A DNA stretch of 64,000 nt from contig JAJZVA010000004.1 of assembly GCA_021845905.1 (NCBI GenBank), positions 122,289-186,288 on the forward strand, written 5' to 3'. Shown in pieces: positions 16,981 through 27,107 of the stretch. This DNA is from Pseudomonadota bacterium (GTDB lineage Bacteria; Pseudomonadota; Alphaproteobacteria; Micavibrionales; UBA2020). A model generated the notes under the pieces. The model did no database searches and was not told where the DNA came from. It saw only the letters and a list, made by a program, of their open reading frames with translations. A program made the translations under genes and the position numbers. Positions within the stretch are counted from its first letter, which is position 1; each line of letters opens with the position of its first letter.

Positions 16981-17358
16981 ATGAGGAACACCGGTTTCAA
17001 AAGATGTATGGCGTTTTTGTTTGTGGTCGCTCTGGTGCTTGGTCAGAGTGCGTCCATTGCGGCTATGGCCGCAATGGATACAGGTCAAGCACCTGTAGCC
17101 TCGCCTATGAACATGGCTGGAATGAGTATGCCAGCTTCTTATCAGGGTATGAAAAATTGTTGCGCCCATTCCGAGAAAAATAAAACCATGAAAGATGCCA
17201 TGTGCGCTGCTTGTTGCGCCACCGCCATGCAATCCGCAGTGGCGCCCCCGCAGTTTCTGGTTCCTGTTCAACAGGCTGTCGCTTTTGTGTATGTGCTAAC
17301 CGAATCGACGGCAGTTGGCGAATTATTACCGCCAGAACCTCCGCCCCCCAAGGCTTAA
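16981..17358 (+). CDS. Exported Met/His/Cys-rich protein, probable metal binder
   Basis: A 125-residue protein with a signal peptide (RCMAFLFVVALVLGQSASIAA) and a mature part rich in metal-binding residues: MNMAGMSMPASYQGMKNCCAHSE, then AMCAACCATAMQ. The C-terminus is Pro-rich. Met, His and Cys of this kind bind Cu(I), Ag(I) or soft metals in the periplasm. It is the first gene of the efflux operon. No clear Shine-Dalgarno sequence is seen, because the candidate operator occupies that place. Confidence 0.65.
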   Translation: MRNTGFKRCMAFLFVVALVLGQSASIAAMAAMDTGQAPVASPMNMAGMSMPASYQGMKNCCAHSEKNKTMKDAMCAACCATAMQSAVAPPQFLVPVQQAVAFVYVLTESTAVGELLPPEPPPPKA

Positions 17359-17480
17359 CCCTCCCCTAAAAAAACAAAACCGGATTCGCCTCACGGTGAG
17401 TTGTGCCGAATCCGTATATGACATTAGGCCTTAACAACGGCTTGCACGGACTATGCAAGCTCAAGAGAACGGGGTTAAAC

Positions 17481-17885
17481 ATGATACGCACTTTCAAATT
17501 CGTTGCGCTTGCATTACTGATAATAATCGGTCTTTCAAGCCTTACATCGATGCCGAGTTTTGCATCGGCGCAGGATTACCGCTTTGAACTTGTCAATCCG
17601 ACTGTCCATGCAGGGCATGATGTTTCAGTCAGCGTTCGATTGATACAAACATCAACCGGCAAGGCTGTGACCGGCGCAATCATCACATCGAAGTTAAGCA
17701 TGTTAATGGATGGCATGGCACCGATGCCAAGTCCTTCCAAAGCGTCGGGGAGCGACAGCAATGGACATTATCAGATTTCCTGCACTGTGCTGGAACCGGG
17801 CAATTGGACGCTTGATCTTTCGGCACAGGTGCCGAGTAAAAAAGAGCCTATTACCGGCACACTTAAGTTCCAAGTCGTGAAGTAG
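17481..17885 (+). CDS. Periplasmic YtkA/FixH-like beta-sandwich protein
   Basis: A 134-residue exported protein: signal sequence FKFVALALLIIIGLSSLTSM, then YRFELVNPTVHAGHDVSVSV and a Met-rich loop (SMLMDGMAPMPSPS), ending GNWTLDLSAQVP and TGTLKFQVV. This order of strands is that of YtkA-like domains often found beside CusB-type genes, and the Met loop suggests copper or silver binding. The ATG at 17481 gives the proper signal peptide. A hairpin (GGATTCG/CGAATCC, 17384-17411) separates it from the preceding gene. Confidence 0.6.
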   Translation: MIRTFKFVALALLIIIGLSSLTSMPSFASAQDYRFELVNPTVHAGHDVSVSVRLIQTSTGKAVTGAIITSKLSMLMDGMAPMPSPSKASGSDSNGHYQISCTVLEPGNWTLDLSAQVPSKKEPITGTLKFQVVK

Positions 17886-17886
17886 C

Positions 17887-19128
17887 ATGGGCATCATCAT
17901 AAAAGAACGCTCTTTTCCGACGAAGAAAGCCTGCCGCATCTTCGTCATTGTTCTATGCGTGACCTTGATGGGAGCATCTTTTGCACATGCCGAAACCGGA
18001 ACGTCTCAGAATAAAGAGAGAATCCTTTACTATCGCAACCCAATGGGACTTTCGGACACATCGCCTGTACCGAAAAAAGATGCGATGGGTATGGATTATG
18101 TTCCTGTTTATGCGTCCGTGACTAAAGAAGCAGTTGGGACTGTGCAAATAAGTCCTCGGCGCATTCAGGAGCTTGGCGTCACAACCGCAGTCATTGGGAA
18201 ACGTGATCTGTCGCGCCCTATTCACGCTGTCGGCAACATAGAGATCGACGAGCGCCGCCAGACCATTGTCGCGCCACGGTTCGGCGGATGGATTGAGAAG
18301 CTCTATGTCGATACCACCGGCGCGCAGGTGAAGAAAGGTGACCCGCTGTTTGTTTTTTACAGCCCAGAACTGGCCAATATCGAAGCGGAATATCCCTTTG
18401 CCCGCAGCATGAAAGCCCTCTCAACTTCCAAACAAGCAATAAATGGCACAATAGAAAGACTGCAAAGTCTCGCTGTTCCGCAAGAAGAAATCGAGCGACT
18501 TGAGCGCGAACATACTGCCAGCGATCACATCACGTTCCGCGCACCTGCGGATGGCGTCGTGATGGACAAGGAGGCCGTCGAAGGCATGAAATTTTCTTCC
18601 GGCCAGACGCTGTACCGCCTTGTTGATCTTTCCGATGTCTGGGTGCTTGCCGATGTTTATACACAGGATTTGGCGCGAGTCACCGTCGGTCAGCCTGTCA
18701 AAATCACCATCAATGCCTATCCTAACGAGACGTTCAAAGGCGTGGTCGGGTTTATCTACCCCGCTATAGACAAGGACACACGCACAGCCAAGGTGCGTAT
18801 TGATTTGCCAAATCCGGACGGCACACTACGCCTCAATATGTACGCCAATGTGACAATCAGCGGCACACCAAAAAACAACGCGCTTGCGGTTCCCGTTTCG
18901 GCAATATTGGACAGCGGCACAAAGCAAGTCGTCCTGATCGACATGGGTCACGGGCGCTTCCGGCCTCAGTCCGTCAAAATCGGTATGCGTAATGATGATT
19001 ATGCCGAGGTGCTTGCGGGGCTGCATGAAGGCGACCGAGTCGTTACATCCGCCAACTTCCTGATCGATTCCGAAAGTAATATACGGGCTGCTCTGCAAAG
19101 CTTCGCTCCGCCGGAGGCCAAGCCATGA
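17887..19128 (+). CDS. cusB: CusB-like periplasmic adaptor (membrane fusion protein)
   Basis: A 413-residue adaptor linking the inner-membrane pump to the outer-membrane channel. It has an N-terminal signal, a heavy-metal-binding segment (YYRNPMGLSDTSPVPKKDAM, then GMDYVPVY; the Cys of CusB/CzcB relatives replaced by Met-rich sequence), a lipoyl-type half (PRFGGWIEKLYVDTTGAQVKKGDPL), an alpha hairpin and beta-barrel segments. The Met ligands point to Cu(I)/Ag(I). The stop overlaps the pump gene (ATGA). Confidence 0.88.
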   Translation: MGIIIKERSFPTKKACRIFVIVLCVTLMGASFAHAETGTSQNKERILYYRNPMGLSDTSPVPKKDAMGMDYVPVYASVTKEAVGTVQISPRRIQELGVTTAVIGKRDLSRPIHAVGNIEIDERRQTIVAPRFGGWIEKLYVDTTGAQVKKGDPLFVFYSPELANIEAEYPFARSMKALSTSKQAINGTIERLQSLAVPQEEIERLEREHTASDHITFRAPADGVVMDKEAVEGMKFSSGQTLYRLVDLSDVWVLADVYTQDLARVTVGQPVKITINAYPNETFKGVVGFIYPAIDKDTRTAKVRIDLPNPDGTLRLNMYANVTISGTPKNNALAVPVSAILDSGTKQVVLIDMGHGRFRPQSVKIGMRNDDYAEVLAGLHEGDRVVTSANFLIDSESNIRAALQSFAPPEAKP

Positions 19129-22100
19129 TCGCTTCCATTATTCGTTGGTCGGCGCAGAACCGTTTTTTGGTTCTGCTGGGAACGTTATTTATCGTAGGCG
19201 CTGGTCTTTATGGCCTCCAGCATATCGCGCTGGACGCTCTTCCTGATCTTTCAGATACACAAGTCATCATCTATACGGAATTTCCGGGTCAAGCGCCGCA
19301 AGTGGTTGAAGATCAAGTCACTTATCCGTTGACGAACGCGCTTTTAAACGTACCCCGTGCCACGACCGTGCGCGGTCTTTCGATGTTTGGCGCATCCTTT
19401 ATTTATGTGATTTTCGAGGATGGAACCGATGTTTATTGGGCGCGGAGCCGCGTGCTGGAAAGCCTCAATTCCATTTCCGGACGCTTGCCGCAAGGCGTGA
19501 CGCCGACTTTGGGGCCGGACGCGACGGGCGTTGGCTGGGTTTACGAGTATGTTATTCTGGGCGCGCAAAAAACGCTGGCTGAATTGCGTAGCCTGCAAGA
19601 CTGGACTTTGCGCTACGGACTTTCCCGCGCCAAGGGCGTGGCGGAAGTCGCCAGCATCGGCGGCTTCGTCAAGCAGTTTCAGGTGATCGTCGATCCGCAT
19701 AAACTGCAAGCCTACGGCATTCCGCTATCCGCCGTGACACGCGCTATCCGTCAAAGCAACGAGGATGTCGGCGGACGTAGTATAGAAATGGCCGAAACGG
19801 AATATTTAATACGCGGACGGGGTTATCTGCACGGCATCGATGACCTTGAGAATATTGCGCTACGAAGCAGAGACGGCACGCCCGTGCTGCTACGCGACGT
19901 GGCGCAAGTTGAACTCGGCCCCGACGAGCGGCGGGGCGTAGCCGAATATGACGGCAAGGGTGAAGCTGTCGGCGGCATCGTCTTGCAGCGTTTTGGACAG
20001 AACACGCTTGATGTCATCAATAACGTCAAGACGCAGATTAAGAATATGGCGGCAAGCCTGCCGAAGGGCGTCGTTATAAAGTCCGTTTACGACCGTTCGG
20101 CTTTAATCCTTCGCGCCATTAATAACCTCAACCACACGTTGATCGAGGAGAGCCTTGTTGTAGCTCTCGTTTGCTTTCTCTTCTTGCTTCATGCCCGCAG
20201 CGCTCTGGTCGCTATCTTTGTGTTGCCGGTCGGTGTCCTACTCACTTTTGCCGTCATGCACACGCTTGACATCGGCTCCAACATCATGAGCCTTAGCGGA
20301 ATCGCCATTGCCATCGGCGCGATGGTGGATGCCGCTATCGTGATGATCGAGAACGCGCACAAACACCTTGAGCATGATCTATCCGATGAAAACCGTTTCA
20401 AAATCCTTCTTGACGCGGCTTGCGAAGTCGGCCCCGCGCTGTTTTTCAGTCTTCTCGTCATCACCGTGTCGTTTCTGCCGATTTTCACGCTGGAGGGCGA
20501 AGCGGGCCGATTGTTCCGGCCTCTAGCACTCACCAAAACATTCGCGATGGCTTCAGCGGCCTTTCTCTCGGTCACGCTTGTACCGGTACTGATGACTTTT
20601 CTTATTCGCGGGCGAATCCGCCCCGAAAACAAAAATCCGATCAATCGCGCCTTGATCCGCATTTACCACCCCATTATCGCCACGGTTCTCAAATACCGAA
20701 AAACGACTGTCGCACTGGCGTTGGCGGCGCTGCTCGTTTCAATCTATCCGGTGACGAAGATCGGCTCTGAATTTATGCCGAACCTCGATGAAGGCACGCT
20801 GCTTTACATGCCGACGACCGCGCCCGGCATTTCCATCACCAAGGCGACGGAGCTATTACAAACCCAAGATCGCATCATCAAATCGTTTCCGGAGGTAGAA
20901 TCCGTGTTCGGCAAAGCGGGGCGTGCAGAAACGGCGACCGATCCGGCTCCCCTCGATATGTCTGAAACCGTCATAAACCTCAAACCTCAAGACGAATGGC
21001 CCTCCGGAATGACGCACGACAAGCTGATTGCTGCCATGAACAAGGCGCTACAATTCCCCGGCGTCAATAATATATGGACGCAACCCATACGCGCCCGCAT
21101 CGATATGCTCGCGACCGGTATTCGCACGCCGCTCGGCATCAAGGTTTTCGGCAAAAGCCTCGATCAGATCGAAGAGGTTTCCACGCAAATCGAAGCCGTG
21201 CTGCGCGGCATTAAAGGAACATCGAGTGCCTATGCTGAACGGGCAATGGGCGGCTATTACCTCAATATCGACCCCGACCGCGAAGAACTGGCGCGTTATG
21301 GGCTTACGGTCGGCGATTTGCAGGATGTCATCGCAACTGCCCTCGGCGGAAAAACCGTCACAACGGTCGTTGCAGGACGGGCGCGCTACACAGTCAATGT
21401 GCGCTATCCACGCGATTTTCGCTCCGATCCGCAAACAATTGCCGAGCAGGTTCTGGTGCAAATACCTTCCGGCGGCATGATTCCGCTCGGTCAGATTGCG
21501 CGTATCACACTGGCACGTGGGCCATCGGAAATCCGCACCGAGAACGCGCAACTCGTCGGTTATATCGATATCGACGTGCATGGCCGCGACATCGGCGGTT
21601 ACGTCCATGACGCGCAGAAAGCCATCAGTGGTCAGGTCAGTCTGCCTTCAGGCGTTTACTTCGTCTGGAGCGGCCAATACAAATACATGCAACAAGCGGA
21701 GGCACGGTTGAAAATCGTCGTGCCGCTTACATTGCTGATTATTTTTACATTGCTTTACCTGAATTTCGGGCGAGTGGCGGAGGTTTTAATCATCTTTCTG
21801 TCTCTGCCCTTCTCGCTCATCGGCGGGTTGTGGCTTATGTATTGGCTTGGTTTCAATTTCAGCGTGGCCGTTGCCGTCGGCTTTATCGCATTGGCTGGCG
21901 TCGCGGCGGAAACCGGCGTTGTCATGCTGGTTTATCTCGATCACGCTCATGAAAAAATGAGAGCCGATCATCAAGGTCGGCCAATAACCATGACGGATTT
22001 TTACGCCGCCGTCATGGAAGGCGCTGTTGGCCGCGTGCGCCCCAAGATAATGACGGTAACGGCCATCATGGCTGGGTTATTGCCCATCATGTGGAGCCAT

Positions 22101-22238
22101 GGCACTGGTGCTGGAATTATGCAGCGCATCGCAGTGCCGATGCTCGGCGGCATGGTATCATCAACGATACTGACCTTGGTCGTCATCCCTGCGGTGTATG
22201 CGCTTGTTAAACGCCCTGTCGAGAAGGACATCAAATGA
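19125..22238 (+). CDS. cusA: CusA-like heavy-metal RND efflux pump
   Basis: A 1037-residue inner-membrane proton-driven pump of the HME-RND family, with 12 helices and two large periplasmic loops. The CusA methionine shuttle is conserved in three places: LLYMPTTAPG, PAPLDMSETV and RIDMLATGI, matching the Cu(I)/Ag(I) Met sites of E. coli CusA. The helix-4 region GIAIAIGAMVDAAIVMIENAHKHLE is the proton relay of this family. It overlaps genes on both sides by 4 bases, so the CusBAC set is one translational unit. Confidence 0.93.
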   Translation: MIASIIRWSAQNRFLVLLGTLFIVGAGLYGLQHIALDALPDLSDTQVIIYTEFPGQAPQVVEDQVTYPLTNALLNVPRATTVRGLSMFGASFIYVIFEDGTDVYWARSRVLESLNSISGRLPQGVTPTLGPDATGVGWVYEYVILGAQKTLAELRSLQDWTLRYGLSRAKGVAEVASIGGFVKQFQVIVDPHKLQAYGIPLSAVTRAIRQSNEDVGGRSIEMAETEYLIRGRGYLHGIDDLENIALRSRDGTPVLLRDVAQVELGPDERRGVAEYDGKGEAVGGIVLQRFGQNTLDVINNVKTQIKNMAASLPKGVVIKSVYDRSALILRAINNLNHTLIEESLVVALVCFLFLLHARSALVAIFVLPVGVLLTFAVMHTLDIGSNIMSLSGIAIAIGAMVDAAIVMIENAHKHLEHDLSDENRFKILLDAACEVGPALFFSLLVITVSFLPIFTLEGEAGRLFRPLALTKTFAMASAAFLSVTLVPVLMTFLIRGRIRPENKNPINRALIRIYHPIIATVLKYRKTTVALALAALLVSIYPVTKIGSEFMPNLDEGTLLYMPTTAPGISITKATELLQTQDRIIKSFPEVESVFGKAGRAETATDPAPLDMSETVINLKPQDEWPSGMTHDKLIAAMNKALQFPGVNNIWTQPIRARIDMLATGIRTPLGIKVFGKSLDQIEEVSTQIEAVLRGIKGTSSAYAERAMGGYYLNIDPDREELARYGLTVGDLQDVIATALGGKTVTTVVAGRARYTVNVRYPRDFRSDPQTIAEQVLVQIPSGGMIPLGQIARITLARGPSEIRTENAQLVGYIDIDVHGRDIGGYVHDAQKAISGQVSLPSGVYFVWSGQYKYMQQAEARLKIVVPLTLLIIFTLLYLNFGRVAEVLIIFLSLPFSLIGGLWLMYWLGFNFSVAVAVGFIALAGVAAETGVVMLVYLDHAHEKMRADHQGRPITMTDFYAAVMEGAVGRVRPKIMTVTAIMAGLLPIMWSHGTGAGIMQRIAVPMLGGMVSSTILTLVVIPAVYALVKRPVEKDIK

Positions 22239-23644
22239 AACGCATTTTTTACATGACAGGTTTACTAGCCTTTTCCTTATTGACCGCTTGCGCCGCAGGC
22301 CCGGATTATCAGCGCCCTTCGGTGAGCGTTCCGGTAGCTTACAAAGAGGCCTCCGGAGATTGGCGACAGGCCAACCCGCAAGACGAAATTACGCCCAGCG
22401 CATGGTGGTCTGTCTATAAAGACCCTATTCTCGATCATCTTGAAAAACAGGTGAATGTTTCAAACCAGAGTTTGAAAGAGGCGGAAGCGGCCTATCGCGA
22501 AGCTAGTGCCGTTGCCGAAGAAACGCGCAGCAGTTTGTTCCCAAGCCTGTCGCTCAACGCCTCAATCGGCGCACAAAGGGGCAATATGCCGTCGCCGATG
22601 GCCCCCGACGCGCTTTATGGAACAGCGATATGGACACCGGATATCTGGGGTCGTATCCATCGCGGTCTTGAGAGTGATGAAGAAAATGCAAAAGCGAGTG
22701 CCGCCGATCTCGCTGCAGCGCAACTCTCGCTGCAAGCACTGTTGGCGACAAATTATTTTGATCTGCGCGCACAGGATGAATTGAAACGCTTGCTGGGTGA
22801 GACGGTAGAAGATGATAAAACCGCCTTGCAGATCATCAGACGGCAATACGATACCGGCACTGGTAGCGTGACAGATGTTCTCGCGGCGGAGACGCAACTT
22901 GAAAATGTTCAAACTCAAATTTCTAGTGTAAGGGCGCGACGCGCGCGACTTGAACATGCGATTGCCGTCCTTATTGGACGCCCGCCCGCCTACTTTTCTC
23001 TGCCGCAAAAAGAATTTTCTGCGTACGTGCCAGAGATTCCCTTAGGCGTTCCCTCGGCGCTACTGGAGCGCCGCCCAGATATCGCCGCCGCAGAACGCAC
23101 CATGAAATCGGCTAACGCGCAAATAGGGGTTGCTGCGTCGGCGTGGTTTCCTAATCTTACGCTTTCAGCTTCTTCCGGTGCCGCCAGCACAACGCTCGGT
23201 AGGCTTCTGCAAGTTTCAGATGGATTCTGGGCAGTCGGCCCCGCGCTTGCAGAAACTATTTTTGATGCGGGCGCACGTGAAGCTCTCATCGCGCAAAAAC
23301 GCGCCGCCTATGACCAAAGCGTGGCGCACTATCGTCAAACCGTCTTGACTGCATTTCAACAGGTTGAAGACAGTCTCTCCGACTTGCGTATTCTGGCCGA
23401 AGAGGAAAAATCGCAGGAAGCATCTCTTGACCATGCGCGAATAACCGAACAATTGATGAGGCATCACTACATGGATGGCCTTGAACCGTATAACAGCTTT
23501 CTTATGGCTCAAACCGCACGTCTTGCCAGCGAGCGGGCTTTATTGGCCGTGCGTCAAAGCCGCCTTGATGCCAGTGTTGCGCTGATCGAATCACTCGGCG
23601 GTGGATGGGAAGCTCCCCAGTTCCGAAAGGCTGACAAAAATTAG
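22235..23644 (+). CDS. cusC: CusC/OprM-type outer-membrane efflux lipoprotein
   Basis: A 469-residue outer-membrane channel. The lipobox LTAC at the end of the signal peptide gives a lipidated Cys. The family start GPDYQRPSVSVPVAYKE is followed by two outer-membrane efflux repeats, with LLERRPDIAAAERTMKSANAQIGVAASAWFPNLTLSAS between them. It completes the tripartite metal pump with the adaptor and RND genes upstream. Unusually the channel gene is last; in the E. coli cus operon it is first. Confidence 0.9.
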   Translation: MKRIFYMTGLLAFSLLTACAAGPDYQRPSVSVPVAYKEASGDWRQANPQDEITPSAWWSVYKDPILDHLEKQVNVSNQSLKEAEAAYREASAVAEETRSSLFPSLSLNASIGAQRGNMPSPMAPDALYGTAIWTPDIWGRIHRGLESDEENAKASAADLAAAQLSLQALLATNYFDLRAQDELKRLLGETVEDDKTALQIIRRQYDTGTGSVTDVLAAETQLENVQTQISSVRARRARLEHAIAVLIGRPPAYFSLPQKEFSAYVPEIPLGVPSALLERRPDIAAAERTMKSANAQIGVAASAWFPNLTLSASSGAASTTLGRLLQVSDGFWAVGPALAETIFDAGAREALIAQKRAAYDQSVAHYRQTVLTAFQQVEDSLSDLRILAEEEKSQEASLDHARITEQLMRHHYMDGLEPYNSFLMAQTARLASERALLAVRQSRLDASVALIESLGGGWEAPQFRKADKN

Positions 23645-23980
23645 AGAAAAATTTTTAGAATATCGGATTGCCGCAACTGTGGGATTATAGCACAACATAT
23701 TGAAAATCTTTAATTATTACTGATATAAGCAGAATAAACTAATTATAATACAATATAGTAAACTAGAAATAGTACGGCATAGTAAACGCCAGTTGCTGCA
23801 CTGCCCCGTTGATGCGTGCGGTTGACACTGATGACTCCCTGCATGAGAGATAGGGAATAACTTTCAAAATTTCTGCGCTTATTCAAGCCCTTACCTATAA
23901 ACGATCAATATTTTAACCATTTATGGTGTTTTTTGGTTATAATAATAATCATAAGATGAAGAATCATCCAAAGGCACATC
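23645..23980. other. AT-rich spacer before hipB
   Basis: About 335 bp with no coding frame. Repeated TAGTAAAC-like words occur around 23750-23800. An imperfect inverted repeat TAACC...GGTTA at 23913-23940 is a possible HipB operator. The base composition is clearly more AT-rich than the efflux operon. Confidence 0.5.
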
Positions 23981-24271
23981 ATGGCGCGTAAAACGACGAT
24001 TTCAGCCTCGGCTCTTGAGGGCATACTGAAAGAGCTTGGAGAAAATATCCACTTTGCTCGTCTGCGTCGGAAGATATCGACGACGATGTTGGCGGAACGT
24101 GCGGGCATGACCCGCAACACTCTCCGCGCCATCGAACGCGGAGACAGCGGCGTGACGCTCGGCGCTTACGCGAATGTACTGTTTAGTCTTGGCTTGGAGA
24201 AAGATTTACTGCTTATCGGCAAGGATGATTTATTGGGAAGAAAATTGCAAGACGCGGAACTTAAAAAATGA
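23981..24271 (+). CDS. hipB: HipB-type antitoxin/repressor
   Basis: A 96-residue Xre-family helix-turn-helix protein: ENIHFARLRRKISTTMLAERAGMTRNTLRAIERGDSGVTLGAYANVLFSLGL is the DNA-binding domain in order, followed by a short C-terminal tail (GRKLQDAELKK). HipB binds and inhibits HipA and represses the operon. The stop overlaps the hipA start (ATGA). Confidence 0.88.
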   Translation: MARKTTISASALEGILKELGENIHFARLRRKISTTMLAERAGMTRNTLRAIERGDSGVTLGAYANVLFSLGLEKDLLLIGKDDLLGRKLQDAELKK

Positions 24272-25530
24272 CAAAACAGAAAAATAAAAAATCCATTCAA
24301 GTTTGCGCGCACTGGCAAGGGTTAGCTGAACCGGCTTTGATGGGAACGATTTATGCGACTCCCATCAGAGGCAAGGAAGTTTTTTCTTTTGAATATACCC
24401 CTACATGGCTGAAATCCCCTTACGCGCAAACGCTTGACCCTGATTTAGGCTTGTTCTCAGGGGCGCAGTATACGCGAGATGATAAGGATAACTTCGGATT
24501 GTTTCTGGATTCCTCGCCCGACCGATGGGGGCGGTTGCTGATGCAACGCCGCGAAGCGCAACAAGCCAGAACCGAGAAAAGAGAAGTCAGACCGCTTCTG
24601 GAATCCGACTATCTGTTGGGTGTTTATGACGGACACCGCATGGGGGCTTTGCGTTTTCGCTTGGGCGACGACCAGCCGTTTTTAGATGATAAGACTTCAA
24701 TGGCTTCGCCGCCGTGGGTGAGGTTACGCGAACTGGAAGATGCTAGTCTTCAACTGGAAAACGATAACGCGGAAAAGAATAAAAACTATTCCAAGTGGCT
24801 TAACATGCTGATTGCCCCCGGCGGCTCTCTTGGCGGTGCAAGACCGAAGGCAGGAGTCGTTGATGAAGACGGCGGGCTTTGGATTGCAAAATTTCCCAGC
24901 AAGCGCGATGAAACAAATATCGGCGCATGGGAATTTATTGTTCACCAACTGGCGCATAAAGCAGGGGTTGATGTTTCCTCCGCTAAAATCCAGAGATTTT
25001 CCGGTACGCATGATACGTTTTTGACCAGACGGTTCGACCGGAGCGATGCAGGTGAGCGCATCCACTTCGCATCTGCCATGACGCTGCTGGGTAAAAAGGA
25101 TGGCGAAGAAGGAAGTTATCTTGATATCGCCGAATTTATTATCCGCGGCGGGGCAAAGGTTTCCCAAGACCTTGAGCAGCTTTGGCGCAGGATCGTATTC
25201 AATATCTGCGTTTCAAATACGGACGACCATCTGCGAAACCACGGATTTCTATTGACATCGAAAGGATGGATACTTTCTCCCGCTTATGACATGAACCCCG
25301 TGCCCACGGGCGACGGGCTTGTGCTGAACATTTCCAAGAATGACAACGCGCAAAGTTTGGAACTGGCTTTGTCGGTTGCACCGTATTTCCGGCTAAAAAA
25401 AACCCGTGCCGAGGCCATAATTTCCGAAGTACGAAAGGCCGTGAAGCCGTGGCAGAAATTAGCGAAGAAAATTGGATTGCCGGAGCGAGAAACCGCAACA
25501 ATACGACGGGCATTCAGAGCAGTGGAATAA
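24268..25530 (+). CDS. hipA: HipA-type serine/threonine kinase toxin
   Basis: A 420-residue HipA-family kinase. Known members phosphorylate glutamyl-tRNA synthetase or other targets and cause growth arrest. Visible motifs are the N-terminal domain with FLDSSPDRWGRLLMQRRE, the Gly-rich loop GGSLGGARPKAGV, the catalytic loop ICVSNTDDHLRNHGFLL and the metal-binding SPAYDMNP. Length is typical. With hipB it forms the last module before the right border of element 1, a common place for an addiction module. Confidence 0.92.
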   Translation: MTKQKNKKSIQVCAHWQGLAEPALMGTIYATPIRGKEVFSFEYTPTWLKSPYAQTLDPDLGLFSGAQYTRDDKDNFGLFLDSSPDRWGRLLMQRREAQQARTEKREVRPLLESDYLLGVYDGHRMGALRFRLGDDQPFLDDKTSMASPPWVRLRELEDASLQLENDNAEKNKNYSKWLNMLIAPGGSLGGARPKAGVVDEDGGLWIAKFPSKRDETNIGAWEFIVHQLAHKAGVDVSSAKIQRFSGTHDTFLTRRFDRSDAGERIHFASAMTLLGKKDGEEGSYLDIAEFIIRGGAKVSQDLEQLWRRIVFNICVSNTDDHLRNHGFLLTSKGWILSPAYDMNPVPTGDGLVLNISKNDNAQSLELALSVAPYFRLKKTRAEAIISEVRKAVKPWQKLAKKIGLPERETATIRRAFRAVE

Positions 25531-25590
25531 ATTCCGCCAGAAGTGTATTTTCTGTACCAAGACTTACACGGTTTCAGGTTTTTATTGACT

Positions 25591-25658
25591 TACCCAGTAT
25601 TTACCCAGTATAAGGAAACTGTATATTTCATGGTGAAATATCAGATGCTTAAGGATTG
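25591..25658. promoter_or_regulatory. Right-end recombination arm of element 1
   Basis: Two direct repeats TACCCAGTA, 11 bp apart (25591-25610), match the ACCCAGTA repeats of the left end. They are followed by TTTCATGGTGAAATATCAG (25626-25644; identical in element 2 at 53848-53866). AGATGCTTAAGGATTG (25643-25658) is the exact inverted copy of the left-end 4557-4572. Confidence 0.65.
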
Positions 25659-25667
25659 GTTGGTTGC

Positions 25668-25715
<48 letters not shown>

Positions 25716-25716
25716 A

Positions 25717-25786
25717 TTTCAATGGGTTACCTAAGACTTCGTTAACTATCTTCTGTCATAATATACTTGCACGGTACTTGCACGTT
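25717..25786. promoter_or_regulatory. Left-end recombination arm of element 2
   Basis: Same scaffold as element 1: TTTCAATGGGTTA, then the element-specific GTTAACTATCT (25741-25751; inverted at 53865-53875), then CTTCTGTCATAATA, then two direct CTTGCACG repeats 11 bp apart (25766-25784). Only the specific words differ from element 1. Confidence 0.65.
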
Positions 25787-25808
25787 ACCGCGCTACAGGA
25801 GAAGTTCA

Positions 25809-27107
25809 ATGGAGAATCAGCCTCAATCCGAAAAGCATCCCGTTCTCGGCGGAAAAGCCTACCTCTACCGCCGCTCGGATAGCCAGCTCTGGCAGGCCGC
25901 CACCTATCTCAAGGGTCGCTGTTATAGAAACTCAACACAGGAAACCCAACTCCGCCATGCCATCAAGGCAGCGGAGGACTGGTACTTCCACCTGCTAGGC
26001 CTCAACAGCGTCGGCCAGTTGCCGGAGAAGAAGGAAATCACCTTCAAAGAGGTCGCAGACCAGTTCATGAAAGAATACGTCGTCATGACCGAAGGCCAGC
26101 GCAGTCAGCGCTGGGTGCAGGGGCATGACATCCGCCTCCGTGTTCACCTTTTGCCGTTCTTCGGGGATATGCCGATCTCCAAAATCACCGTTTCAAAGGT
26201 TCAGGAATACCGCGTCATGCGCATGACGCCCAAGGAAGATAAAAACCCCAATGCCGGAGACAACCGCCCGCAAAAGAATGGCGGTGTTCCGGCTCCGAAA
26301 ACACTGCATAACGAAATCGTAACCCTGCGGCAGGTGCTGAAAACAGCCACCCGCCACGGCTGGCTTGATTTTGTGCCGGACTTGTCCGCGCCTTTCCGTG
26401 GCAACGGCAAGGTGTCGCATAGGCCGTGGTTCAGCCCCGCCGAATACAAAACCCTTTACGAAGCAACCCGTAAAAATGCCAAAGAAGCGCGGGATCAGGA
26501 TAGATGGAGCGCCGAACAGTTGCATGACTATGTCCTGTTCATGGGCAATACGGGATTGCGTCCCGATGAAGCTAACAACTTGCAACACAGAGACGTAGAA
26601 ATCGTCAAAGATAAAGCAACAAACCAAGAAATCCTTGTTATCGAGGTGCGCGGCAAGCGCGGCATCGGCTTTTGCAAAAGCACCGCCGGAGCCGTGTTGC
26701 CATACCGCCGCCTACTGGAACGAGTGAAGCCACTGGCCGCAGGCCAGACGGAACAAAGCCACCCTCAGCCTACGGACTTCTTATTTCCAAGTAATCATTC
26801 CACTATGTTCGATACCGTCTTGAAAGAAGCGAAACTGAAACGCGACCGCGACGGCAAGGCGCGGACGTCATATAGCCTTCGTCATACTTACATCTGTATG
26901 CGTCTGCTCGAAGGAGCGGACATATACCAGATTGCCAAAAACTGCCGAACATCTGTAGAGATGATCGAAAAGCACTACGCCGCTCACCTGAAAAATACGC
27001 TTGATGCGTCGGCTATCAACGTGCAAAAAACAGGTGACAGCCGTGTTAAAAAACAAAGGCGCAGAAAGCCGAAGGGCGATAAAAATACTGATAACAAGGG
27101 TAAATAA
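25809..27107 (+). CDS. Tyrosine recombinase (integrase) of element 2
   Basis: A 432-residue integrase with the same three domains as element 1: an N-terminal arm-binding type domain (VLGGKAYLYRRSDSQLWQAATY), a core-binding domain (FKEVADQFMKEYVVMTEGQRS), and a catalytic domain with TGLRPDE, SLRHTYICMRLLEGADIYQ and IEKHYAAHL. The ATG at 25809 follows ACAGGAGAAGTTC. The stop abuts the next start (TAAATG), so the GIY-YIG gene is in the same operon. Confidence 0.93.
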   Translation: MENQPQSEKHPVLGGKAYLYRRSDSQLWQAATYLKGRCYRNSTQETQLRHAIKAAEDWYFHLLGLNSVGQLPEKKEITFKEVADQFMKEYVVMTEGQRSQRWVQGHDIRLRVHLLPFFGDMPISKITVSKVQEYRVMRMTPKEDKNPNAGDNRPQKNGGVPAPKTLHNEIVTLRQVLKTATRHGWLDFVPDLSAPFRGNGKVSHRPWFSPAEYKTLYEATRKNAKEARDQDRWSAEQLHDYVLFMGNTGLRPDEANNLQHRDVEIVKDKATNQEILVIEVRGKRGIGFCKSTAGAVLPYRRLLERVKPLAAGQTEQSHPQPTDFLFPSNHSTMFDTVLKEAKLKRDRDGKARTSYSLRHTYICMRLLEGADIYQIAKNCRTSVEMIEKHYAAHLKNTLDASAINVQKTGDSRVKKQRRRKPKGDKNTDNKGK